Shown here in pieces: positions 25,603 through 34,449 of a DNA stretch of 64,000 nucleotides. The stretch spans positions 1 through 64,000 of the forward strand of contig CASBHZ010000001.1 of the NCBI GenBank assembly GCA_949123685.1, given 5' to 3'. Origin of the DNA: an uncultured Bacteroidales bacterium (GTDB lineage: Bacteria > Bacteroidota > Bacteroidia > Bacteroidales > Muribaculaceae). The position numbers were made by a program, and so were the translations under genes. A model generated the notes under the pieces. It was not told the origin of the DNA, did no database searches, and saw only the letters and a list, made by a program, of their open reading frames with translations. The first letter of the stretch is position 1; every line of letters begins with the position of its first letter.

Positions 25603-26832
25603 ATGAAAAAAATGTTTTTCATAGCCGGTGCCCTCATGGCATCCGGCATCGCTAACGCCACTTATTTCCAGGCTCCGGAAATGGATGACCCCAAAGTTGT
25701 GAACGCTGATTCCACCGGATTCAAATTCACTGATGTCAAGATTGTTCCTACAACTCCTGTAAAAGACCAGAACAAGTCGGGCACATGCTGGGCATTCTCC
25801 GGAATCTCCACAATAGAAGACGACCTGCTCAGGAAAGGGAAAGGTGAAATAGACCTGTCAGAAATGTTCGTAGTGCGCAACGCCTACATTGACAAGGCAA
25901 AGAAATATATGCGCACCAACGGGCAGATCAATTTCGCACAGGGTGGCTCTTTTGAGGATGTGCTCGAAATGACACGCCGCTACGGCGCAATGCCCGAAGA
26001 GGCTTACGCCGGACTCAACTATGGCGAGAAGAAACATTCTCACTATGAGATGGCGGACGCTTTGAAAAGCTATCTTGATGCCGTGATGCTCAACGGACAG
26101 AGAACTAAAAAACTCACTACCGCTTGGCTTCCCGGATTCATCGGCATCCTTGATGCATACCTTGGTGAAGTTCCCGAGAATTTCAATTATAAGGGCAAGA
26201 CTTATACCCCTGTGAGTTTTGCAAAAGAGATCGGTATCGAACCGGACAACTTCGAAATCTTCACAAGCTTCAACCATCATCCTTTCTATGAAAGATTCGC
26301 TCTCGAAATACCCGACAACTGGCTATGGAGCGAGAGCATGAATGTGCCCGTAGAGGAAATGCAAGCGATTACTGACAATGCCCTCGACAAAGGATATACA
26401 GTGTTCTGGGGTGCCGACGTGTCGGAAGGCGGCTTCAAATGGACAGAGGGATATGCAGTAAACCCTGCTGAAAAAGAGGAAAAAGACATGACCGATTCCG
26501 AACTTTCCCGCTGGGTGAAACTATCCGATAAAGACCGCTCCAACGAACGCTTCAAAATCAATGGTCCGGTGAAAGAGAAAGATGTAACCCAAGAGTTACG
26601 CCAGAAGTCTTTCGACAATTACGAAACCACTGACGACCACGGTATGGTTATCGTAGGCTATGCCACTGACCAAGAGGGAAACAGATTCTACAAAGTGAAG
26701 AACTCATGGGACACAAATCAGGTTTACGACGGTTTCTTCTATGTATCAGTACCATATTTCCTTGAAAAAACGTTGAACATAGGAGTGCGCAAGGAAGCTA
26801 TTCCGTCAAATATTGCTAAGAAATTTAAATAA
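25603..26832 (+). CDS. Secreted aminopeptidase C / bleomycin-hydrolase-like C1 peptidase
   Basis: A 409-residue papain-fold peptidase with a signal peptide (1-19, ending GIANA). The catalytic set is complete: Gln56 in VKDQNKSG, Cys62 in GTCWAF, His346 in TDDHGMVIVG and Asn367 in VKNSWD. The size and the order of blocks match PepC/bleomycin hydrolase, which trims N-terminal residues from peptides. Export to the periplasm is common in Bacteroidetes members, unlike the cytoplasmic form of Firmicutes. Its TAA overlaps the ATG of rsmA (TAATG), so the two genes are coupled. Confidence 0.92.
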   Translation: MKKMFFIAGALMASGIANATYFQAPEMDDPKVVNADSTGFKFTDVKIVPTTPVKDQNKSGTCWAFSGISTIEDDLLRKGKGEIDLSEMFVVRNAYIDKAKKYMRTNGQINFAQGGSFEDVLEMTRRYGAMPEEAYAGLNYGEKKHSHYEMADALKSYLDAVMLNGQRTKKLTTAWLPGFIGILDAYLGEVPENFNYKGKTYTPVSFAKEIGIEPDNFEIFTSFNHHPFYERFALEIPDNWLWSESMNVPVEEMQAITDNALDKGYTVFWGADVSEGGFKWTEGYAVNPAEKEEKDMTDSELSRWVKLSDKDRSNERFKINGPVKEKDVTQELRQKSFDNYETTDDHGMVIVGYATDQEGNRFYKVKNSWDTNQVYDGFFYVSVPYFLEKTLNIGVRKEAIPSNIAKKFK

Positions 26833-27620
26833 TGCAGGTAAGGGCTAAGAAAAATCTCGGACAGCACTTCCTCAATGACGAGGAGATAGCCAGGCAAATA
26901 GCGGAAACAATATCTGCAGAACAGCTTCCCGCCTCTACTGCAGAATATGGATCTTTGCCAATCCTTGAAATAGGTCCCGGAATGGGGGTCCTGACCAAAT
27001 ATCTAATGGAGACAGGACGGGATCTGACAGCAGTGGAACTTGACCATGAAAGCGTAGAATTTCTTGGCAAAGTCTATCCCGGGCTGAATGTGATAGAAGC
27101 GGATTTCCTAAAAATGAATCTTGACGAGGTTTTTCCGGGTCAATTCGCGCTCATAGGGAACTATCCTTACAACATCTCGTCCCAGATTTTTTTCAAGGTT
27201 CTTGACTTCCGTGAAAAAATTCCCGTAGTAGCAGGCATGCTGCAAAAGGAAGTGGCAGAGAGGATTTGCGCCGGACCCGGATCAAAAGTCTATGGCATCC
27301 TGTCTGTGTTGCTGCAGGCATGGTATGACTGCGAATATCTATTCAATGTCGAACCACATGTCTTCACTCCGCCTCCCAAGGTGAGGAGCGGTGTATTGCG
27401 ACTCGTCCGCAACACCCGCAAGTCTTTAGGTGTTGACGAAGCATTCTTCAAGACAGTAGTAAAGACAGCCTTCGGACAGCGCAGGAAAACGCTCCGCAAC
27501 TCACTTGCATCCTTCATAGGACAAAGCAAGATGCCTGCCGACAGCGAAATACTTTCTCTCCGTCCCGAGCGTCTATCCGTAGAGCAATTCATTGACCTGA
27601 CCAAAGCTCTCCAGTCATAA
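26832..27620 (+). CDS. rsmA: 16S rRNA dimethyladenosine transferase
   Basis: A 262-residue SAM-dependent methyltransferase (KsgA) that dimethylates two adjacent adenines near the 3' end of 16S rRNA. KKNLGQHFLND (5-15) is the family N-terminus, EIGPGMGVLTKYL motif I, and NYPYNISSQIFFK the catalytic NLPY-type motif. FGQRRKTLRNSL near the C-terminus binds rRNA. Start and stop of the previous gene overlap as TAATG. The long AT-rich palindrome at 27680-27733 follows. Confidence 0.96.
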   Translation: MQVRAKKNLGQHFLNDEEIARQIAETISAEQLPASTAEYGSLPILEIGPGMGVLTKYLMETGRDLTAVELDHESVEFLGKVYPGLNVIEADFLKMNLDEVFPGQFALIGNYPYNISSQIFFKVLDFREKIPVVAGMLQKEVAERICAGPGSKVYGILSVLLQAWYDCEYLFNVEPHVFTPPPKVRSGVLRLVRNTRKSLGVDEAFFKTVVKTAFGQRRKTLRNSLASFIGQSKMPADSEILSLRPERLSVEQFIDLTKALQS

Positions 27621-27666
27621 CAATATGACTGGCAACAACCTGATATGAAGTTAAAACACTTCTAAA

Positions 27667-27698
27667 TTTGGAAATTTCAATATAAAATATTAGCTTTG
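27667..27698 (+). promoter_or_regulatory. Promoter of the S24-family regulator
   Basis: TTTG (27667-27670), 20 bases, TAGCTTTG (27691-27698): a perfect match. The -7 box and predicted start (about 27705) lie inside the 54-bp palindrome. The coding start is at 27752. Confidence 0.85.
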
Positions 27699-27733
27699 CA
27701 AAAATTAATTTTTGCAAAGCTAATATTTTATAT
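27680..27733. promoter_or_regulatory. 54-bp perfect palindrome over the promoter, putative autoregulatory operator
   Basis: Every base from 27680 to 27733 pairs with its mirror around 27706/27707, with no loop. It spans the -7 box, the transcription start and the first 28 or so transcribed bases of an S24/LexA-like repressor gene. It could be an operator, a 5' RNA hairpin and a terminator for rsmA at the same time. Confidence 0.75.
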
Positions 27734-27751
27734 ATCCAAAAGCATATCACT

Positions 27752-28420
27752 ATGGAAGAGACTATGAAGCAACGCCTGATAAAGCTACTCAAAACCAAAC
27801 ATATGACACAGAGCGAATTTGCCCGTAAGCTTGGAGTAACCCCAACGTATATAGGAGCAATGCGCAAAGGTATGCCCAAGGACCGCCTGAGAGTGGTTTT
27901 CGACATGTTTCCGGATCTCAACCGCGACTGGCTTTTATACGGAGAGGGAGAAATGTTACATTCAGACAATCCTGATTCCCCTGATCTGTCGAAAGGATAT
28001 GTCGTGCCAATGCTTCCGGTAGATGCCTACGCCGGCAACCTTCAGCTCTGGAGCTGCGGAGTGCAACTACGCGACTGCGAAAAGGTGGTCTCCCCCGTTC
28101 CGGGAGTTGACTTCGGAATCCGCATCACCGGCAACAGTATGGAACCGGAGTTTCAGAACGGATCTATCCTCTTCATCAAACGCATCAATGAAAAAGCATT
28201 CATACCTTGGGGAAATCCGATGGTTATTGACACTGAAAACGGTGTAGTGGTCAAGATAATCTATCCCGTTGAAGATCCGGACTCCTTCCCCGGAGAGGAG
28301 AATGAATTTATCGAAGCCCGGAGTTTCAACCCTGCCTATCCCCCATTCCGCATCCCGACAGACAGCATCTACGGGCTCTACCGCATAATAACCTCCATCC
28401 GCCAATACTCCACTCTCTAA
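27752..28420 (+). CDS. S24/LexA-like autocleaving transcriptional regulator (XRE HTH)
   Basis: A 222-residue repressor-type protein. Residues 8-65 form an XRE helix-turn-helix (MTQSEFARKLGVTPTYIGAMRKG). The C-terminal S24 domain keeps the self-cleavage set: Ala94-Gly95 cleavage site in VDAYAGN, Ser129 in GNSMEP and Lys168 in VVVKII, 39 residues apart as in LexA and CI. It should therefore respond to RecA filaments, if RecA stimulates it. The palindromic promoter suggests it represses itself. It is not a canonical LexA (the HTH is XRE type). No phage genes are nearby. Its end overlaps the convergent TonB receptor by 4 bases. Confidence 0.88.
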   Translation: MEETMKQRLIKLLKTKHMTQSEFARKLGVTPTYIGAMRKGMPKDRLRVVFDMFPDLNRDWLLYGEGEMLHSDNPDSPDLSKGYVVPMLPVDAYAGNLQLWSCGVQLRDCEKVVSPVPGVDFGIRITGNSMEPEFQNGSILFIKRINEKAFIPWGNPMVIDTENGVVVKIIYPVEDPDSFPGEENEFIEARSFNPAYPPFRIPTDSIYGLYRIITSIRQYSTL

Positions 28421-30306
28421 AATTTTATTTCCACGCCGCCCATCATTGTGAATCCTGGCATCGGACATCCGTACATGATTTCGTAATGCTTGTTAAGCAG
28501 GTTGTCGAGCTTCAGGAAAGGCTTTATGTCGCATTTTGAACGGAACGTATATCCTGCACGCAGATTGAGCAGAGAATAGCTCTGAGTGCGCCCGTCGGGC
28601 GATCCGGTATAAAGGCTCCAGATGGTGTTGGACTCCAATGTCAGCTCAAAGTCACCGGGAGCGTATGACACTTCCGCGTTAAGCTTATTCTTCGGAGCTC
28701 CGAGAAGTCTGTCATTGGTCGTGTGCAGATAGCTATAGTTGGAACTCGCCATCCATTGATCGTTGATATGATAGGCGGCATCAACCTCGAAGCCTTTATT
28801 GATAAAAGATCCTGTATTGACATTAAGGGGGCGCCCGTCTACATTGGTTGTCTGTATCATGTCCTTGCCATCAATGAAGAAGAATGAGACACCTACATTC
28901 AAACGGTTATCAAGAAGTCTCTGACGGAACTCCACATCATAATTCCACATGTATTCGGGCTTGAGATCCGGATTAGCCGGACGATACAGATAAAGCTCCT
29001 TGAGGTTCGGGGCACGAAAACCCTTGCTGAAAGAGAACTTCAATGAACCTCCGTTATATGGTTTAAGGATGAATCCTGCCTGAGGCACCCATTCATTGCC
29101 ATATTGGGATCCATGCTGCAGACGTACACCCGCATTGAGCGAAAGGATGTCGTCCCAGAATCCCTGCTGCATCATCAGGTAACCGGCGATTTCGTTCTCA
29201 TTACCCTTAAATTCCGAACTCCGTGCAGATATGTCATCCTTACCTGTATTCCAGACATGACCACCCCAATGCATGAAATCGACACCGGCAGAAAGGTCAT
29301 TCCCTTTCCATAGGTTAAGGGTCTGATAGAGCGTGAAGCCCATATTATAATCCGTGGAATTGAAAATATAGTCAGTAGGTGCAGCTCCCGGAGCATAACC
29401 GTCGTCAACCCAGTTGCGTCCCCAGTTTATAAACGCCTGCACGCCACCGGAGGCAATATCATAATTATCTTTGGCATATATGGAAGCCGTGCCTCTATTC
29501 ACCTTTGTCCACATGCTCACAAGCGGAGCCTGTTCTGTTCCGGGATTGTTGGCTTTTGTCTGGTTCAATTCGACCGTGGTTCCCACCTCCCATTCTCCCA
29601 CAGGATTATATTGAAATTGCATGAACTCATTGGCATTCCAGAACTCACTGTTTTCCCGATAGCCATTGGAACGGTCGAGAGCACCGGCAAGCGTGACACC
29701 GAACTTACCTTTACGATAGCCGGTGGTCAGACCGAACTTCTGTGTCGTGAACGATCCGAACTCAGCACGCGCACGACCGGTGAAACCATCCTGTAGATGA
29801 CGCCGAGTTATAATATTCACAGAGCCACCCATAGCATTTGAACCATATATCAGCGATGCCGGACCTTTAACAATCTCAACACGCTCAACGCCATTAGTAA
29901 CGTAAGTGTCGGGCATTGAATGACCGAACACGCCAGCCCATTGCGGCTGCCCGTCGATAAGGAAAAGTACTTTATTACCTTGCCCGACGCCTCGTATATT
30001 CACAGTCCCCGCAGAGCCTCCCGATGCTCCGTATCCGGCAAATCCACGCTCTGTCACAAATAATCCGGGAACCTTGTTCACAAGAACCGGAAGCAAAGAT
30101 GTCTCCGCAGATTTTTCAATAACCGCTTCAGTCACCACATTCGTATTCAATGGAAGGAGGGTGACATTTGTCTTGGCAGGAGCCTCCGCCACCACGGTAG
30201 GCAGCGTTACTGTATCGGCAGGAATTTCAGACGCGGTCATAGTGGAAACCGCTGTCAATAGCAATATTGATGTCAACATATGGATAATTTTGGAATGAGA
30301 CCGCAA
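28417..30306 (-). CDS. TonB-dependent receptor, BtuB-like
   Basis: A 629-residue outer-membrane transporter. A signal peptide of about 25 residues is followed by a TonB box-like DTVTLPTVV segment, the plug (VNKVPGLFVTERG, RGVGQGNKVLFLIDGQPQ, VERVEIVKGPASLIYGSNAMGGSVNIITRR) and a barrel ending in the usual aromatic residue (GGVEIKF). It lacks the CarboxypepD-like N-domain of SusC proteins and has the size of BtuB and siderophore receptors. No cobalamin riboswitch is visible, so ligand choice (B12, haem, siderophore) is open. A -7 box TATATTTG (30311-30304) would start transcription near 30297, which favours ATG 30279 (MLTSILLLTAV) over 30306. Confidence 0.88.
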   Translation of the reverse strand: MRSHSKIIHMLTSILLLTAVSTMTASEIPADTVTLPTVVAEAPAKTNVTLLPLNTNVVTEAVIEKSAETSLLPVLVNKVPGLFVTERGFAGYGASGGSAGTVNIRGVGQGNKVLFLIDGQPQWAGVFGHSMPDTYVTNGVERVEIVKGPASLIYGSNAMGGSVNIITRRHLQDGFTGRARAEFGSFTTQKFGLTTGYRKGKFGVTLAGALDRSNGYRENSEFWNANEFMQFQYNPVGEWEVGTTVELNQTKANNPGTEQAPLVSMWTKVNRGTASIYAKDNYDIASGGVQAFINWGRNWVDDGYAPGAAPTDYIFNSTDYNMGFTLYQTLNLWKGNDLSAGVDFMHWGGHVWNTGKDDISARSSEFKGNENEIAGYLMMQQGFWDDILSLNAGVRLQHGSQYGNEWVPQAGFILKPYNGGSLKFSFSKGFRAPNLKELYLYRPANPDLKPEYMWNYDVEFRQRLLDNRLNVGVSFFFIDGKDMIQTTNVDGRPLNVNTGSFINKGFEVDAAYHINDQWMASSNYSYLHTTNDRLLGAPKNKLNAEVSYAPGDFELTLESNTIWSLYTGSPDGRTQSYSLLNLRAGYTFRSKCDIKPFLKLDNLLNKHYEIMYGCPMPGFTMMGGVEIKF

Positions 30307-30380
30307 ATATAGCGATCCTCTTTAATTATAATGATTCTAAATAAGAAAAAGTTTATGGGCTGTTAATTTTTTACAGCACA

Positions 30381-30418
30381 TTTACTGAATTGATTCAGTA
30401 AAGTTGTTTAAACAACTT
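30381..30418. repeat. Two adjacent palindromes beside RAYT 1
   Basis: A 10-bp inverted repeat with a 2-base loop (30381-30402) runs directly into an 18-bp perfect palindrome AAGTTGTTTAAACAACTT (30401-30418). The second is the dispersed REP-like core. Both lie 58 bases past the RAYT stop at 30476. 30307-30475 holds nothing else. Confidence 0.75.
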
Positions 30419-30475
30419 CAATTATTGAATAGATTGAAACCTTTATGAAAACCTAATTTTTCTTATAACCCCTCC

Positions 30476-31396
30476 CTATCTGCTTTTATTAGCACCGGCA
30501 AGACCCGCTATCTCTTCGGCACGGGCATTCATTGCCAGACATGTATGACGGTATCTGTCACGGGGAAAATCATCATCCATAGGCACCAAAATCAATAACT
30601 TACCTTGCTCACATCTTTGAAAATCGGACTTGGCAGGTTTCTCTCGTTCTCCGAAAGGCTTATCGGTTATCAATATTATTTTAGCCCCTGCCTCTTCCGC
30701 CTCCCGGCGAACATCTTTTTCCAAAGGACTAACGAATGCCGACACCAACACCCCTCCGTTGACAGCCGTATGAAGCCATTCTTCACGATATCTGTCACAC
30801 TCCCGAGAAGTATACCTCCTATGGATTATCACAGCGTCAATGAACGGATTTCTCAGCAGCAACAGATTACCATACGCCTGATAGAGCCTGCCTCCTATTC
30901 TCAAATCATTAACTTTCCTAAAGTATTCAGGAAAGCGTCTCCTGACAGCAAGACGGTGTGGATTCTGACGCAGATAATCATATATCACTTCAAGTTTTCT
31001 GTTAGTTTTCAAAATCTGATCGTCAAACCCCTTTTCAAAGATGCTATCAATACCGGCAAATTTATTTACCATAACCTTAAAAGCGGCAAGTTTACGCCCG
31101 AGAATATCATCAATCTGCCTTTCCACAAAAAGAATTATATGCAAATGATCCGGCATCAGAGCATATTGCAAAATCTTAAAAGCGCGATCTACGCTCCCTA
31201 TCTCCCTCAATCCCCTTTTAACAGCATCACCAATCATTGAGCTTCTGACGTAAACACAACCGGGATTTCCCCACCTGATCGAACAATCACCCGCTAAATA
31301 TCCGAAAGGAGGCACCTCCGGACGCTTCATCAGAGTGATGAGATATATGCACCTTGATCTATAATCATGCCATTTCGCCCTATAATGATGCTTCAT
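30476..31396 (-). CDS. REP-associated tyrosine transposase (RAYT) with C-terminal extension
   Basis: A 306-residue protein. The N-terminal half is a Y1-transposase/IS200-like domain: SRCIYLIT (14-21), the HUH motif MPDHLHIIL with His84 and His86, and catalytic Tyr141 in YDYLRQNP. RAYTs act at REP palindromes and are usually single-copy, vertically kept genes. The C-terminal part (about 213-273, GGVLVSAFVSPLEKDV ... AKIILITDKPFGER) is an added domain not in the minimal transposase, reminiscent of a Rossmann-like DprA/LOG fold. The paralogue at 62992-63996 has the same layout. A REP-like palindrome lies 58 bases downstream. Confidence 0.85.
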   Translation of the reverse strand: MKHHYRAKWHDYRSRCIYLITLMKRPEVPPFGYLAGDCSIRWGNPGCVYVRSSMIGDAVKRGLREIGSVDRAFKILQYALMPDHLHIILFVERQIDDILGRKLAAFKVMVNKFAGIDSIFEKGFDDQILKTNRKLEVIYDYLRQNPHRLAVRRRFPEYFRKVNDLRIGGRLYQAYGNLLLLRNPFIDAVIIHRRYTSRECDRYREEWLHTAVNGGVLVSAFVSPLEKDVRREAEEAGAKIILITDKPFGEREKPAKSDFQRCEQGKLLILVPMDDDFPRDRYRHTCLAMNARAEEIAGLAGANKSR

Positions 31397-31518
31397 AATT
31401 CTTTAATTCCTATCATTAATTTTCATTTTCATCTCTAACCTCGCTATCTCCAACCTCGCTAAAGCTCGGAACTCCAACAAAACATCTTAATAAAGCCATT
31501 CATTATCTCATCATTATT

Positions 31519-31580
31519 CTTTATTTATTCGATATCTCATCATTATCTCATTCCTTATCCTTTATTTATTCGATATCTCA
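31519..31580. repeat. Two 21-bp direct repeats, 41-bp period
   Basis: An identical 21-bp unit beginning CTTTATTTATTCG occurs at 31519-31539 and 31560-31580. The surrounding 31397-31683 gap is low-complexity with smaller CATTATCTCA and ACCTCGCT repeats and no other feature. Confidence 0.65.
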
Positions 31581-31683
31581 CCATGTATTCGCAATCTCAT
31601 TATCCTCATTTTAATTGCATCTCAATTTTTGTTTGAGCTTTGAGCTTCAGCGAAAAGTGCGAAAGAAGGCAAGCGAGGAGAAA

Positions 31684-33228
31684 TCAGAAGGTACGGCCGT
31701 ATGAGGCGCGGTCGAGGGAGCGGTAGCCTATGGCTTCAGCGATGTGGCGGGATTCGACATGCGGCGAAGCGTCAAGGTCGGCAATGGTACGCGCGACCCG
31801 CAGAATCCGGTCGAATGCCCGTGCAGACATGTTAAGACGCGTCATGCGCTCTTTAAGTTTGGCAAGCCCTTCGGCATCCGGCCATGCATATTCATGAAGC
31901 AGCCTGGAGTTCATCTGGGCGTTGCAATGCACTCCGGGAAGGGTCTTATATCGCTCCTGTTGCACCGCACGCGCACGCATCACGCGTTCTCGTATTGCCC
32001 CCGAACTCTCTGCCGGAGCCTTGTCAGCCATGTCATCGAACGCTACCGGCTCTATCTCGACCTGTATATCTATCCGGTCAAGAAGAGGACCGGAAATCTT
32101 GTTCATATATTTACTCACCTGCCCCGGGGTGCATGTGCATGGCTTCGAAGGGTGTCCATAATATCCGCATGGACAAGGATTCATTGAAGCCACGAGCATA
32201 AAACTCGCAGGATAGTTGACAGTATACTTAGCCCGCGCCACTGTTATTACCCGATCTTCTATAGGCTGACGCATCACTTCCAATACGTGGCGTGGAAATT
32301 CAGGGAACTCATCAAGAAAAAGAACCCCATTATGAGCCAACGATATCTCGCCAGGCATCGGATTGGCACCACCTCCGACAAGCGCTACCGGAGAAACGGT
32401 ATGATGCGGTGTCCGGAAAGGGCGTGTGGTCATGAGCATAGATCCCCTGGACAGTTTACCCGCAACGGAATGTATTTTCGTTGTCTCCAACGCTTCCGCC
32501 ATACTCAAGGGTGGCAGTATCGACGGAAGGCGCTTAGCCATCATGGACTTTCCTGCTCCGGGAGGTCCGACCATCAATATGTTGTGACCGCCGGCACATG
32601 CAACCTCGAATGCCCGTTTAACCGTCTCCTGACCTTTGACTTCAGAGAAGTCGAAATCAAATTCCTCAAACTCACGTGAAAACAATTCACGAGTATTTAT
32701 TTTCACCGGCTCCATCTGTTCTGCTCCGGTAAGCAGAGCCGCAACCTGCGCAAGATTGCTAACGCCATAGACATCTATCTTATTCACCACTGCCGCCTCC
32801 GTGACATTCGCTTCCGGCACAATGAGTTTACTGAAGCCCATCTCTCGAGCCTTTATAGCCATTGGAAGAGCTCCTTTAACCGGCAGCACGGAGCCATCAA
32901 GACTAAGCTCTCCCATCATCATGTAATCACCGAGATTATCACACTTAATCATCTCGGATGCTGTAAGAAGACCTATGGCAATAGGAAGATCGAACGACGC
33001 ACCCTCCTTCCTGACATCGGCAGGGGAAAGGTTAACAGTGATTCGGAAATGGGGAAAAGAGAATCCGGAATACTGCAATGCAGCAGCCATGCGCTGATAG
33101 CTTTCCCTGACTGCCTGATCAGCCATGCCAACAATGGAAAATCCAATACCTTTGGTGACCACTGTCTCTATAGTCACGGGAAATGCATCAATGCCGGTAA
33201 TGGCACCGGAATATACTTTTGTCAACAT
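31684..33228 (-). CDS. ComM/YifB-family Mg-chelatase-like AAA+ ATPase
   Basis: A 514-residue AAA+ protein. The N-terminal Lon-S5-like region (SIVGMADQAVRESYQRMAAAL) leads to a Mg-chelatase-type ATPase with Walker A GPPGAGKSMMAK and Walker B GVLFLDEFPEF, then a C-terminal ComM domain with a Cys cluster (MNPCPCGYYGHPSKPCTC). ComM is a hexameric helicase that promotes branch migration during natural transformation. In Bacteroidetes the family is common, and its role has been tested little. It starts 3 bases after the thioredoxin-like lipoprotein gene and is co-transcribed with it. Confidence 0.9.
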   Translation of the reverse strand: MLTKVYSGAITGIDAFPVTIETVVTKGIGFSIVGMADQAVRESYQRMAAALQYSGFSFPHFRITVNLSPADVRKEGASFDLPIAIGLLTASEMIKCDNLGDYMMMGELSLDGSVLPVKGALPMAIKAREMGFSKLIVPEANVTEAAVVNKIDVYGVSNLAQVAALLTGAEQMEPVKINTRELFSREFEEFDFDFSEVKGQETVKRAFEVACAGGHNILMVGPPGAGKSMMAKRLPSILPPLSMAEALETTKIHSVAGKLSRGSMLMTTRPFRTPHHTVSPVALVGGGANPMPGEISLAHNGVLFLDEFPEFPRHVLEVMRQPIEDRVITVARAKYTVNYPASFMLVASMNPCPCGYYGHPSKPCTCTPGQVSKYMNKISGPLLDRIDIQVEIEPVAFDDMADKAPAESSGAIRERVMRARAVQQERYKTLPGVHCNAQMNSRLLHEYAWPDAEGLAKLKERMTRLNMSARAFDRILRVARTIADLDASPHVESRHIAEAIGYRSLDRASYGRTF

Positions 33229-33231
33229 AGC

Positions 33232-34305
33232 TTATGGTGTTTTCAACAAATTGCGAAACTTCTTATCCGCTTTTTCATGATCGTCTCCGGCATAAACTTC
33301 CTTTCCCTTAGAATCAAACACTATAAACCAAGGTGTCCGTTCAACTCCGGACCTTATCATCAGGGAATCCGTCTCTCCATGGAAATTCCATCCCCTTACC
33401 ACCTTCGATAATGAATCCTTTCGCACAGCCGACTGCCATCCTATCGAATCGGGATCAAAGGATATATCCGCGATAATACGCGAAGCTGAGTCCGGAAACG
33501 CTTTAACAAGCCCTTTTATCATGTCTATACCTTCTTTACGTTTATCATCGTTACCTCGCCAAAAAAACATCAAAACCGGCTTATTACCCATCATGAGAGT
33601 ATCAACCCCGTTTCCGTAGGTGTGTAAAATCAAAGAACCTATTTTTTGAGGGGAAAGAGGCGACTCCCTAATAATATCCGAACGGCTCACAAGCTGCATC
33701 CACTTCGGCTCAAGAGCCTTCTCTTTTAGCAATTTCCACAGCTTAAGGAATCCGGAGTCATCACTCCTCCGATCATAATAAACCAATAAAAGGATTGTTG
33801 AAAGGGGGTTTCCAGGATTAGATTTTACATATTCCCCCACCGCCTTGTTTATTTTAGGATACTCACCGGAGGCGAGCGCAGTCCGGTTTGCCACCCTCCA
33901 TTTGCTCCATTCTTCCGTCAGATCATTCCCGGATATATTCCAGGACAAAGGATCATTGCTGTCTCCCGAGATTTCTATTTTATCTCCCCTCTCGGCATAA
34001 AAAGCGGCACGCGGCATAGAGCCGGATTCCATTATATAGACAATTGTGGGAAGTTTTGTTGCCAAGACTACTTCAACTTTACCCCTCTGCACAGCAGCCA
34101 CAGTTTCCACAAACCATCCTTTCTCCTGATCCGAGGCATAATAGGTCAATTTATAAGCATCATTCACATTCTCCGGCAATTGGAAATCAACTTTCACTTC
34201 ATTCTTAATGCATCCCCAAAATAAAAAGACAGGAAGAATAAATGCCATAATGCGGAGACCTGAACAGAATAAACAATTTATCACTTTTTTATAATTTATA
34301 TACAT
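33232..34305 (-). CDS. DUF4369/thioredoxin-like lipoprotein lacking the CxxC motif
   Basis: A 357-residue exported protein. The N-terminal hydrophobic stretch ends in FLFWGC, a lipobox. The middle has the DUF4369-type beta domain (VYIMESGSMPRAAFYAERGDKIEISG), and the C-terminal third is a thioredoxin fold (KPVLMFFWRGNDDKRKEG ... TPWFIVFDSKGKEVYAG) where the usual WCxxC is replaced by WRGND. It thus keeps the cis-proline region (RTPW) but cannot do thiol exchange. ATG 34305 is chosen since M20 would give a signal with no positive N-terminus. It precedes comM by 3 bases. Confidence 0.75.
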   Translation of the reverse strand: MYINYKKVINCLFCSGLRIMAFILPVFLFWGCIKNEVKVDFQLPENVNDAYKLTYYASDQEKGWFVETVAAVQRGKVEVVLATKLPTIVYIMESGSMPRAAFYAERGDKIEISGDSNDPLSWNISGNDLTEEWSKWRVANRTALASGEYPKINKAVGEYVKSNPGNPLSTILLLVYYDRRSDDSGFLKLWKLLKEKALEPKWMQLVSRSDIIRESPLSPQKIGSLILHTYGNGVDTLMMGNKPVLMFFWRGNDDKRKEGIDMIKGLVKAFPDSASRIIADISFDPDSIGWQSAVRKDSLSKVVRGWNFHGETDSLMIRSGVERTPWFIVFDSKGKEVYAGDDHEKADKKFRNLLKTP

Positions 34306-34349
34306 ACTTTCAGTAGCAACTTAGACTTATGCTACGAAAATACAAAAAA

Positions 34350-34377
34350 AATGTCTGATATGAAAATATCAGACATT
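34350..34377 (-). terminator. Intrinsic terminator of the WYL regulator gene
   Basis: A perfect 12-bp stem with a 4-base loop (34350-34361 with 34366-34377), followed on the minus strand by seven T residues. It lies 72 bases after the WYL stop. Confidence 0.85.
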
Positions 34378-34449
34378 CTATTGATTCAATTGAACTTGTT
34401 TAATATTGTATTTATCTAATTCGAACCTTAATTCACATACAAGACGATT

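Noticed and set aside
27680..28420. Prophage immunity region
   Set aside because: The S24 regulator looks like a phage repressor, but flanking genes are rsmA and a TonB receptor, with no integrase or structural genes.
28417..30475. Cobalamin riboswitch for the BtuB-like receptor
   Set aside because: The 170 bases upstream contain only a -7 box and palindromes, with no B12-box sequence or room for the full aptamer.
31519..31580. CRISPR array
   Set aside because: Only two 21-bp repeats with a 20-bp low-complexity spacer and no cas genes.
31744..32187. Plus-strand ORFs opposite comM
   Set aside because: They overlap conserved ComM codons on the other strand and show no family motif or promoter.
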